A stretch of 64,000 bases of DNA, taken from NCBI GenBank assembly GCA_016722525.1, contig JADKJB010000005.1, positions 1 to 64,000 on the forward strand, read 5' to 3'. Made by a program: the position numbers and the translations under genes. The stretch comes from Bacteroidota bacterium (GTDB lineage: Bacteria > Bacteroidota > Bacteroidia > AKYH767-A > OLB10). Position 1 is the first letter of the stretch; every line of letters starts with the position of its first letter. The notes under the pieces are model-generated. The model saw only the letters and a list, made by a program, of their open reading frames with translations. It did not search any database and was not told the DNA's origin. This document shows, in pieces, positions 9,411 to 17,727 of the stretch.

Positions 9411-9643
9411 GCATAACTAGTTTATACCCGATAAACCCTAATCCCAATGATGCTAATTCTGGATATTATGCGTATGTTTTGGTCCGACAATAACATTTGG
9501 TAAGTAGCTTTTATTTGATGAGTGTTTAGGGTTAAATTCTGTTTTAACAAATTTACTGGTTTAAAATGAAACAACCTAATATTCCAATCATGCGGTTATA
9601 AACTGGCATGTCAACCCAAAAATTGATCCAGGCACAAAATGTC
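9411..9643 (-). other. Array end and candidate attI
   Basis: The last cassette ends in GCATAAC (9411-9417), which reads GTTATGC on the minus strand. Beyond it the repeat pattern stops and unique AT-rich sequence runs about 225 bp to the end of the recombinase gene. Read on the minus strand the order is recombinase, spacer, GTTATGC, cassettes. That is where a primary insertion site (attI) would be. No gene is visible in the spacer. Confidence 0.45.
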
Positions 9644-11139
9644 TTACATATTCAAATTATCAAAAGGATTATAAATCTTCTGCAAAAGTGTTTTACTCAC
9701 ATGGGTATAAATTTCGGTAGTCCTTATGCTGTTATGTCCCAGAACTTTTTGGATAACATGTTGGTTGGTGCCCGCATCCATCATATGAGTTGCGTAACTG
9801 TGCCGGAGATCATGAAATTTGTGTTTTTTGGGTAACCCACTCCGCTCCACCGCTTTCTTGAATACCAACTGCAAACTTCGTTGTGAATAGGGTTTGCCCT
9901 CCTTCTCGCCTTCAAAAAGCCACACCTTCGGACGGTAAATTTTGAAATATTCACGCAACTGTGAAATCAGATTCGCCGATATCGGTACCATCCGGTCCTT
10001 GTTGCCCTTACCTTTTAGTACTGCCAACATTCCCTGATCAGAATGGATATTCTCAGGTTTTAGTTTCACCACCTCCCCGATCTCAACCCACACCCATAAC
10101 CAATACTCAACATCATCCGGTGCTTTTGGTTCTTGACTGATTTCAGCAACTTTGCCACCTGTTCCAGACTCATAATATTTGGAAGTGGATGACCCTTTCG
10201 GGGACGCTTTATAAAATCAGGATCGACTGCCTCACCGGTATTCACCTCATAAAATTTTTGATGGCACTAATCATTGTGCTCTGATAGGAATAAGATAAAT
10301 TCCGGTCAATAATCCGCTCCTTCTGAAAACGCTGCATATCGCCGGCATCCAAATCCTCCCAGTCTTCATCAGCAAAAAATTTGAGAAATTCCATTACCGC
10401 ACTCGTGTAATTTTGAATGGAGTTTTCACTGTATCGAACGACCCGCATGTGTTCCTTAAATTTTTCCACAGCTTCCATTACCGATGCATCCAACACAACC
10501 TTCTGCTTTGCACCTGCCTTCATTGACTGCCTACCGCCGTTGCCAACTGCCGCCGCCGCCACAACCTCTTCATCATCCTGTCTGCTGCCGCTGCTTACTG
10601 CCGCTGCAACCTTTTCATCAACCTGACTACCGCCACTGCCAACTGCCGCCGCCGCCTCAACCTCTTCATCATCCTGTCTGCTGCCGCTGCCTGCTGCCGC
10701 TGCCTACTGCCGCCGCCGCCTCATCATCCTGCCTGCTACCACTTTCAATCGCCGGGGTTGCTTCATCAAGCTGTCTGCTGCCGCTGCCTACTGCCGCCGC
10801 CGCCGCCTCATCAACCTGACTACCGCCACTGCCAACTGCCGCCGCCGCCTCAACCTCTTCATCATCCTGTCTGCTGCCGCTGCCTACTGCCGCCGCCGCC
10901 GCCTCATCAACCTGACTACCGCCACTGCCAACTGCCGCCGCCGCCTTACCTTCTCCAAATAACACAGCAAACGAAAACTTCAACTCTGCGCTGTATTCCC
11001 CGTACCAACACTTGTTCGACTGCGACCATCGTATTCCCGGAATTTTCCTGATTTGTTCATTGCGTGAATCCTCACGACTTAAACTCACCCCGATGCAATC
11101 CATGCCACGGTGGTGTAAACTAAAAATTTTGTAATCCAT
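9644..11139 (-). CDS. Tyrosine recombinase with N-terminal extension (candidate cassette integrase), frameshifted
   Basis: About 498 codons if joined, against about 300 for XerC/D. The N-terminal domain (11139-10950) contains IRKIPGIRWSQSNKCWYGEY, reminiscent of HARP-like modules. An Ala/Gly/Ser repeat linker follows, then a SAM-like core-binding domain (VEKFKEHMRVVRYSENSIQN), then the catalytic domain. All catalytic residues are visible: Arg in GYGCGLRSGEV, Lys in KGKGNKDR, HDLRH, GHNSIRTTEIYTHVS with the Tyr. It ends in YNPFDNL, similar to the SPLD tail of IntI. The extra segment between motifs II and III of classical IntI is absent. Frameshifts lie at about 10095 (G run), 10245 and 10660. 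I start at 11139 because the upstream 23 codons are an AT-rich leader. It reads in the same direction as the cassettes. Confidence 0.8.
10490..10960 (-). repeat. Coding minisatellite inside the recombinase gene
   Basis: GC-rich tandem repeats encode alternating units of the type AAAAVGSGGSQVDE and AAAAVGSGSRQDDE. They contrast sharply with the AT-rich surroundings. They lie between the N-terminal domain and the DNA-binding core, so they act as a length-variable linker. A frameshift sits within them (about 10660). Confidence 0.8.
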
Positions 11140-11203
11140 GATGTGAAAAATTAAAAAAAAAATTAATCTTTGAAAGTTCAAAAATACGATACAAAAACAA
11201 ATA

Positions 11204-11241
11204 AACAATAACCCCGAAGAAATATCTCCAGGGTTATTGTT
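11204..11241 (-). terminator. Hairpin downstream of T9SS relic
   Basis: AACAATAACCCC and AGGGTTATTGTT form a stem of about 11 bp just after the stop of the minus-strand T9SS relic, with T-rich sequence following on that strand. It also separates that relic from the recombinase gene. Confidence 0.5.
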
Positions 11242-11259
11242 GTACGAAATAAAAAATTC

Positions 11260-11595
11260 TTACTTATTCACCACAAATTTATCAGTTTTAAAATTATTTC
11301 CCGAGCTCATTATTTTGTAAAAATAAACACCATCAGCCATTTCTCTGGTTGCTGCAACACCGCCAATAAAAATCGACGAACCGCAAAACAGCTGTAGTCC
11401 TGTTACCAATTATAGTATCTAACACATCGTATGCATTTGATCCGTTTAAGGATAATCCTCCACCAAACCCTACCAAATTTCGCTACGCTGCAGCACTGAA
11501 TTTTTCACGAGCAATCAAAAGTGAATTTATGGACCAGGTGTTAGTTAGTACATCATAAATATTTACGCGGTTGCTCAGTTGCAAATTTTGTTGTT
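11260..11595 (-). pseudogene. Relic of a Kelch-type T9SS protein
   Basis: The last residues (MADGVYFYKI, FKTDKFVVNK) are a clear T9SS type-A sorting end. Upstream, in other frames, Kelch-like text can be read (YDVLTNTWSINSLLIAREKF, NLVGFGGG, NAYDVLDTI). Several frameshifts and the loss of the 5' end make it a remnant. From here to 11961 I see no further gene, only AT-rich sequence and a possible promoter. Confidence 0.55.
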
Positions 11596-11795
11596 AATTA
11601 TTTGTATGATCGAGTCGACTGCATCATCACCATAGAAAATCAGCAACACATCAGCACACAGCCTAACCACATTCAATTATTACTACATCACAGTTAGACA
11701 TCTGCAAAATATCAACCATCCCCTTATTACCTATGACCCCATGACCTATGAACCTTTTCTTTATTGACCAATTTACCCAATTGTGACATAAGTCC

Positions 11796-11827
11796 TTTGT
11801 TTTTAGTCTCTTTTTAGCTTAATTTAG
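11796..11827 (+). promoter_or_regulatory. Candidate Bacteroidota promoter for M43 protease genes
   Basis: TTTG (11796-11799) and TAATTTAG (11820-11827) are separated by 20 bases, close to the Bacteroidota -33 TTTG / -7 TAnnTTTG pattern. The first protease start codon lies about 135 bases downstream. Confidence 0.35.
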
Positions 11828-11961
11828 CGGTGTAAATGCAGGTGGTAATTATTTCCAAGGTGTTTGAATAGGATTCGAACATCTTTTTTATCGGATGTAA
11901 AAACTAAACCGATTTATAAATTGTTAATAATCAGTAAACTAACCTAAAAATCAATATCTCC

Positions 11962-14087
11962 ATGAAAAATCTTTACGCCAAAATGCTTCTGGTAGTTTTC
12001 GCTTCAGCCATGCTGTTGCCAATCAGCCTCTTAGCACAAAACGAAAAGCAGCATTTCGACAAATGCCTGGCCGAAATTATGTACAAAGAGCAAATGGCTA
12101 CTAATCCTGAATTCCGCAAAAATCAACAACTATTAGAACTGGAAACTCAAAATTATGTGAATCAAAGAAGTGGCCAGAACACTACTTCCCCGGGACAAAA
12201 AACGCCTCTGTAGTACGTGTCATTCCTGTAGTTTTTCACATTATTCATGAGGGTGGCCCCGAAAATATTTCTCGTTTACAGTGTATCGATCAACTTGATT
12301 CATTAAACGTTGATTTCCGTCGACTCAACGCCGATGCTGTGAATACTCCTGCTCCTTTCCAGAATTCAGGCGGTGATGCCGAAATCGAATTCCGACTGGC
12401 AACTCTAGACCCTAACGGAAATTGTACTGATGGTGTGGTTCGGGTATTCAGTACACTTACCAATGATGCGCGTGACAATGTAAAAGCGCTTAGTTACTGG
12501 CCTAGTAATAAATATTTAAATATATGGGTAGTTAAATCGATTGAAAATACCAGTGGAGGAGCCGGTTTTGTGGTTGGTTTCGCTCAGTTTCCCGGCGGCG
12601 CCGCAGCTACTGATGGTGTAGTGCTTAAATACGATTTTACTAGTTCCATTGGCACTGCTGCTAATTCAGGAAATGTTGGGCGGACAGCAACCCATGAAAT
12701 TGGTCATTGGTTAAATCTTCGCCATATTTGGGGGGATGCCAATTGCGGAAGCGATTTTGTTACCGACACCCCTACACAACAAGGCCCTAATCAAAGTAAT
12801 TGTCCGAATTTTCCAAGTATCACCTGTAATAATGGTCCTAATGGTGACATGTTCACCAATTATATGGATTATACGAATGGTAATTGTCAGAATATATTTT
12901 CAGTCGGTCAATGTACCCGTATGAATGCTGCCCTTAGCTCTGCTACCAGTGGAAGAAATAATCTCTGGACCCCTGCCAACTTAATTGCAACAGGTACTAC
13001 CGGCACTCCGGGTGCTGTTTGTGTTCCTGTTGCCGCCTTCATTAATAAAGTGCACTATGTATGCGAAGGAACTACTATCACTTTTACCGACGGATCCTGG
13101 AATGGAACTCCCGATACCTGGAGTTGGGATTTTCCGGGTGGAACCCCGGCTACTTCTGCCGATCAAAACCCTGTAATTCAATATAACACTGCTGGCACAT
13201 ATGATATCACACTTACTGTTACCAATAGTGCAGGTAGTAATTCTTACACCGAAACTGCATCGGTGGTGGTGGTTCCCGCTGGTGGTCAGTACAGTGTTCC
13301 CTATTCTGAAGGTTTTGAAAGCATTTCATTTCCCGGAACTGAATGGGCCGTTGAAAATGGCGGGGGAAATACATGGACACAAACCGGTCTTGCTACCCAC
13401 TCAGGCTTAAGTGCTGTTTACATTAATAATTTTACCGGAAATACTACTCAAACTACTGATGTTTTTGTTACTCCAACTTACAACCTCAGTAATGTCACTC
13501 AGGCCAACCTGACTTTCTGGCTGGCTTTTGCAGCACGTTCAGCTTCCAGCACCGATCAGTTAAAAGTATTTGCATCTACAACTTGTGGGCAGCTATGGAG
13601 CATTCGTTATAATAAAACAGGAACAACATTGTCTACAGCAGGTTTAATTACTTCCAATTTTATTCCTACTGCTGCACAATGGCGTCAGGAAACTGTGAAT
13701 ATATCCAGCTCTTCTTATAATAATAAACCAAACGTTCGTTTCAAATTTGAGTACTTTCAGGGAAATGGTAATAACATTTTTATTGATGATCTTAATCTTG
13801 ACGGCACGGTTGGCCTTAATGAAGTCCTGGAAGCTTCATTGGCTCTTAGCGTATACCCTAACCCTGTTATGAATCAGGCTACTGTTGAATTTACGCTCAC
13901 TGAAAAAAATGCAATTCGTATTGATGTTGTTGATGTATTGGGTCGTGTAGTAAATACTATTACTGAAACCACACTCGATGCCGGCGACTATCAATTTGAA
14001 CTTCCTTCAGGACTTGCTTCCGGACTATACAGCGTGCTGCTAAATGTGAATGGCTACACTACTTCACGCAAAGTTGTAATTCAATAA
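11962..14087 (+). CDS. M43 (cytophagalysin-like) metalloprotease, T9SS-exported, frameshift near 12190
   Basis: A secreted zinc protease of about 708 residues if joined. Signal peptide: MKNLYAKMLLVVFASAMLLP. Propeptide-like region, then the pappalysin/M43 catalytic domain with ATHEIGHWLNLRHIWGD (zinc ligands His, His, His; Glu general base) and the Met-turn region NYMDYTNGNC. A PKD domain follows (FTDGSWNGTPDTWSWDFPGG), then a MAM-like beta-sandwich (WLAFAARSASSTDQLKVF), then a T9SS sorting domain (LSVYPNPVMNQATVEF ... RKVVIQ). One base is missing near 12190 in a C/G run: the alternative frame reads VVRVIPVVFHIIHEGGPENI without a gap. It probably degrades extracellular protein. The next gene is a paralogue 28 bp away, likely in one operon. 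Confidence 0.88.
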
Positions 14088-14115
14088 TATATCTCCTTAA
14101 CCCAATTCAAATAAA

Positions 14116-16203
14116 ATGAAAACAATTTTACTGGCTGCGGCCATATTGGTGACTGTACTTACCGGCAGCTATGCACAACAATTCAGGACTTGCGACACCG
14201 ACGAAATGATGCGCAAAGCGAAATTAGAAGACCCCTCCTATGCGGTAAGATTGGCTGAGCTGCAACAATTTACTGAAAGCTATGTGCAACAAGCCGGGAA
14301 TCAGAAAACGTCCGGAACCATCATATATACCATTCCGGTTGTGTTCCACGTCATTCATAATTATGGTGGCGAAAATATTTCGAAAGCCCAAATTTTGGAT
14401 GCTGTTGATATCCTGAATAAAAGTTTTCAAAAATTTTATGCCGACAGTGTCGATGTTGCTCTTGCATTCCAACCTATTATTGCCGATGTACAAGTACAAT
14501 TTCGTCTGGCACAATTAGATCCTAACGGAAATTGTACTGATGGAATTACCCGTACGGTTTCCTCACTGACTTATGCCGGTGATGACCAGGTGAAGCAACT
14601 TATTAATTGGCCACAAAATAAATATTTTAATATTTGGGTGGTTCAAACTATTGCAAGCGGTGCCGCCGGTTATGCTTATTTCCCCGGCATAACACCTGCT
14701 TATAAAGATGGAGTTGTTATTCGTGGCGATTATGTTGGCAGTATTGGTACCAGCAATGGTTCTAACTACTCTGCTCGCTCACTTACTCATGAAGTAGGGC
14801 ACTATTTTAATCTTGCCCATACCTGGGGTGGAACCAACAACCCGGGACTTCCTCAAAATTGTTCCGATGACGATTTTGTTCAGGATACGCCGAACACTAT
14901 TGGAGTTAATAATTTCTCCTGTGATACCACTCAGATTACCTGTGGCACTCTTGATAATGTTCAGAATTATATGGATTATGCCAGCTGTCACCTGATGTTT
15001 ACTGAAGGACAAAAAGCTCGTATGCATGCAGCTCTAAACAGTTCTGCAAGTTCAAGAAATAATCTGCACGATATAAATAACCTTATTGCTACCGGGACTA
15101 ACGACGGATTTGTTCCATCACCTTGCGCTCCGCTTGCTGATTTTAATGGTGACATAAAATACATCTGCGCAGGAACTTCTATAACCTACAACGACCTCTC
15201 CTGGACAGCTGATCCAACTTCATGGAACTGGGATGTTCCGGGTGGAACACCGTCCACATCCGCTGATCAGAATCCTGTAATTCAGTATAACACTCCCGGC
15301 GTATACGATGTAACTTTAACAGCTTCAAATGCCGGCGGAAGTAATTCCACTACCCGTACCGGGATTGTTGTTGTGAGTCCTGCTACAGGGGCAAATGCGG
15401 TTCCTTTTGTAGAAGATTTTGAAAACACCGGACCTATTCCTTCTTCTTATGATTGGATCGTTGAAAATGAAGCAGGCAATGCATGGCAACTTTCTACCGT
15501 AGCTGCATTCAGCGGATCCAATTCCATGCGATTATTAAATCATTCCGGAAATGCGAATGGTACCACCGATGTTTTTGTAACACCGGGTTATGATCTCACC
15601 AATATTGTAAGTGCCAGTATGACTTTCCAATTGGCATTTGCCGCCAGATCCAATTCTTCCACCGATCAGCTAAAAGTTTTCGCTTCCAACAATTGCGGTC
15701 AGCAGTGGAATATACGTTATACTAAAACCGGACTTACTTTGTCCACTGCCGGAATTCTTTCTGCCAGCTTTACCCCTACCAGTGCTCAGTGGCGCCAGGA
15801 AAATGTAAATATTAGTGGCGTTGCTTATAACAATCGCCCTTCGGTTCGATTTAAATTTGAATATTCACAAAATACCGGGAACAACATTTATATTGATGAT
15901 ATTAACATTACCGGTACATCAACTGTTGGAATTCAGGATGTGGAATTCCTTGCCACCCTTTCCGTTTATCCGAATCCAACTAATGGTTTATCAAATATTT
16001 CTTTTAGCCTGTCGGAGCCACAAACAATGAAAATTGAAATTACTGATGTTGCAGGTAGAATTGTTGAAGTGGTTGAAAATAATAAACTCCAAGAGGGAAA
16101 TTATAATTATTCATTTGGGAAAAATCTTTCCGAAGGCGTTTACTTCGTAAGATTTCAATCGAATGACAACGATTTAACTCGAAAAGTTATAGTTACAAAA
16201 TAA
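14116..16203 (+). CDS. M43 (cytophagalysin-like) metalloprotease, T9SS-exported
   Basis: Intact, 695 residues, and a close paralogue of the preceding gene with the same domain order. Signal peptide MKTILLAAAILVTVLTGSYA. The M43 catalytic domain has the zinc motif LTHEVGHYFNLAHTWGG and the later NYMDYASCH. Then a PKD domain (WTADPTSWNWDVPGGTPS), a beta-sandwich domain (FQLAFAARSNSSTDQLKVF), and a T9SS type-A end (LSVYPNPTNGLSNISF, LSEGVYFVRFQ, RKVIVTK). The protein is expected to be exported through the outer membrane and retained on the surface or released. The duplication looks old: the two proteins differ throughout but share short identical stretches such as LDPNGNCTDG. Confidence 0.93.
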   Translation: MKTILLAAAILVTVLTGSYAQQFRTCDTDEMMRKAKLEDPSYAVRLAELQQFTESYVQQAGNQKTSGTIIYTIPVVFHVIHNYGGENISKAQILDAVDILNKSFQKFYADSVDVALAFQPIIADVQVQFRLAQLDPNGNCTDGITRTVSSLTYAGDDQVKQLINWPQNKYFNIWVVQTIASGAAGYAYFPGITPAYKDGVVIRGDYVGSIGTSNGSNYSARSLTHEVGHYFNLAHTWGGTNNPGLPQNCSDDDFVQDTPNTIGVNNFSCDTTQITCGTLDNVQNYMDYASCHLMFTEGQKARMHAALNSSASSRNNLHDINNLIATGTNDGFVPSPCAPLADFNGDIKYICAGTSITYNDLSWTADPTSWNWDVPGGTPSTSADQNPVIQYNTPGVYDVTLTASNAGGSNSTTRTGIVVVSPATGANAVPFVEDFENTGPIPSSYDWIVENEAGNAWQLSTVAAFSGSNSMRLLNHSGNANGTTDVFVTPGYDLTNIVSASMTFQLAFAARSNSSTDQLKVFASNNCGQQWNIRYTKTGLTLSTAGILSASFTPTSAQWRQENVNISGVAYNNRPSVRFKFEYSQNTGNNIYIDDINITGTSTVGIQDVEFLATLSVYPNPTNGLSNISFSLSEPQTMKIEITDVAGRIVEVVENNKLQEGNYNYSFGKNLSEGVYFVRFQSNDNDLTRKVIVTK

Positions 16204-16207
16204 TGCC

Positions 16208-16633
16208 ATGTCAGAAGGTAAATCATCACCGAAAAAATTTTCCATCAGCTTAAGCTATCTGGTTTATGCTCCCCCTGAAAAAGTTTTCGATGCCCTGACC
16301 AATGAAGGAATTATTGGTCAGTGGTGTGATGGCGGGGGCAAAGTGGAGCATGGTATAGATGGTGAAGTAGAATTGTTCGATGGTTGGGTAAAAGGAAAAG
16401 TGGTGAGCTTTGATAAAAAAAAGAAAAAACTTTCCTATACCTGGAAGCCTGCCGAATGGGATAAAAAAACAGCCCCTTCACTGGTTGAATATGAATTAAA
16501 AAGTCATGCAGTTGGCACCGAAGTTTTATTGGAGCACACCGGTTTCCCTTCGCGGGAAGAAGCCGATAAGCACCTGAATGGTTGGACCGACTATGTATTC
16601 GAACCACTCAACGACTATTTCACCTTCCAATAG
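16208..16633 (+). CDS. SRPBCC (AHSA1/START-like) domain protein
   Basis: 141 residues of the activator of Hsp90 ATPase homologue 1-like / SRPBCC fold: an N-terminal strand (FSISLSYLVYAPPEKVFDAL), the G..W.D.GG loop (IIGQWCDGGGKVEHG), WKPAEWD, and the C-terminal helix (HLNGWTDYVFEPLNDYF). Members bind hydrophobic ligands; the ligand here cannot be told. It starts only 4 bp after the protease stop, so it is probably cotranscribed with the proteases, and a strong terminator follows it. Confidence 0.88.
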   Translation: MSEGKSSPKKFSISLSYLVYAPPEKVFDALTNEGIIGQWCDGGGKVEHGIDGEVELFDGWVKGKVVSFDKKKKKLSYTWKPAEWDKKTAPSLVEYELKSHAVGTEVLLEHTGFPSREEADKHLNGWTDYVFEPLNDYFTFQ

Positions 16634-16650
16634 GTCACAAATAAACAACC

Positions 16651-16685
16651 AAAGGGCGTCTCCAAAAAGACGCCCTTTTTTTATT
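16651..16685 (+). terminator. Rho-independent terminator after the protease operon
   Basis: AAAGGGCGTCT, a short loop, AGACGCCCTTTTTTTATT: a perfect GC-rich stem followed by a T run, 18 bases after the SRPBCC stop codon. Confidence 0.92.
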
Positions 16686-16737
16686 AAAACCAACAGTCAT
16701 TAGTCATTGGGCCATTGAAAAGGGCGATCCACTGCCC

Positions 16738-16855
16738 GCACTGAGCTTGTCGAAGTGAGCTTGTCGATGTGAGCTTGTCGATGTGAGCTTGTCGATGTGA
16801 GGTTGTCGATGTGAGCTTGTCGATGTGAGCTTGTCGAAGTGAGGTTGTCGATGCC
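16738..16855. repeat. 15-bp tandem repeat, GTGAGCTTGTCGATG
   Basis: About eight copies of GTGAGCTTGTCGATG with small variations (GAGGTTG, GTCGAAG). The flanking CACTGAGCTTGTCGAAGTG matches the widespread TTCGACAAGCTCA intergenic repeat family. Stops and an inconsistent frame argue that it is not coding. Confidence 0.85.
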
Positions 16856-16974
16856 TGTCTGGATCGAAAAGACGGGTGAACGAGAACCTGCAATGAGCAA
16901 AGCCTGCAGTGAGCGGAGTCTATAGTGAGCGGAGCCGAACTGCCGAACTGCTCCGGTTAGCCTACTGAGCTTAT

Positions 16975-17280
16975 CAGCACATTAGCACATCCGCAAATCA
17001 CCAAATCAACCCATTACCACATCACCACATTCCCCAATTAACCAATTACACATTACCCCTCTTCCCCAATCAGCACACCAGCACACATCAACCTACCACA
17101 TTCCCCAATTCCCCAATTCCCCAATCAGCACATCACCCATCAGCACATCAACCCATTACTTCATTACCACATTCCCCAATCAGCACATTACCCCATCAGC
17201 AATCACCACCATCAGCACATCCAACCCATTACCCCTTTCCACCACTCCCCATCAGCACATCAGCACATCAGCACATTATT
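16975..17280. repeat. G-poor low-complexity spacer
   Basis: About 300 bases made of short phrases such as CAGCACATCA, CCCCAATT and ACCCATTACC, almost without G on this strand. No ORF or RNA structure is apparent. Similar text appears at about 11650-11770. Confidence 0.7.
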
Positions 17281-17281
17281 C

Positions 17282-17312
17282 TTGTATTATTCTCCTTTTT
17301 ATCCTATTTTCG
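17282..17312 (+). promoter_or_regulatory. Candidate promoter of the tRNA gene
   Basis: TTG (17282-17284) and TATTTTCG (17305-17312) are 20 bases apart, fitting the Bacteroidota -33/-7 pattern. They lie about 36 bases upstream of the mature tRNA end. Confidence 0.4.
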
Positions 17313-17347
17313 CACCTCAGAATTTTTGGACTTCCATCCAAATCTTC

Positions 17348-17423
17348 GGGGCCTATAGCTCAGTTGGTTAGAGCAACAGACTCATAATCTGTGGGTCCTT
17401 GGTTCGAGCCCAAGTAGGCCCCA
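17348..17423 (+). tRNA. tRNA with CAT anticodon (Met, or Ile2)
   Basis: A full cloverleaf in 76 bases. The acceptor GGGGCCT pairs with AGGCCCC. The D arm contains AGCTCAGTTGGTTAGAGC. The anticodon stem ACAGA/TCTGT carries a CTCATAA loop, so the anticodon is CAT. The T arm is CTTGG-TTCGAGC-CCAAG. CCA is not encoded. Elongator Met is the likeliest identity; a lysidine-modified Ile tRNA is possible. Shortened copies of its 3' end recur at 21197 and 27379. Confidence 0.95.
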
Positions 17424-17614
17424 CATAGCCCTTCGGGAATGTAAAATGTAGAATGTCCAATGTAAAATGCTGAATGGAGTATTTTTCGTTGGGCATTTTG
17501 CTTTAGGGGTGATAGAGAAATTCAAGTGGGACGCAAGCTTTAATCCCCAATTGACAGTTTTTCAAGAGTATGTTACCTCTTGCCCATCAACTCCTGTTGT
17601 AGTTTTTAAACCTA

Positions 17615-17645
17615 TTTGCATTCGATTTGGTGAATTTGCATACGA
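17615..17645 (+). repeat. Paired 11-bp motif, copy 1 (TTTGCATTCGA / TTTGCATACGA)
   Basis: Two direct copies 20 bases apart, the first with one mismatch. This is the first of four such pairs (others at 21116, 27298 and 29122). It lies about 190 bp downstream of the tRNA, at the start of the accessory block. Confidence 0.6.
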
Positions 17646-17727
17646 TGATTATCTTGTGTTCATACTAAAACTGAATGATTTTTTATTCAAATAAATGCCG
17701 GAGTGGGTTAAAATATTTACGCAAAAT

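Noticed and set aside
701..9417. CRISPR array
   Set aside because: Repeats are 90-130 bp palindromes separated by genes or a 258-bp body, not 25-40-bp repeats with unique short spacers, and there are no cas genes.
10417..11051. Plus-strand ORFs rich in His, Pro and Cys opposite the recombinase repeat
   Set aside because: They are shadows of the GC-rich Ala/Gly/Ser coding minisatellite on the minus strand.
16738..16855. CRISPR-like short repeats
   Set aside because: The 15-bp units are contiguous with no spacers.
17348..17423. Functional tRNA copies at 21197 and 27379
   Set aside because: Only the last 17 or so bases of the 3' end are present; there is no D or anticodon arm.
17467..17694. 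75-codon plus-strand ORF after the tRNA
   Set aside because: It spans the paired 11-bp motif, has no recognisable protein features, and its codons look like intergenic sequence.
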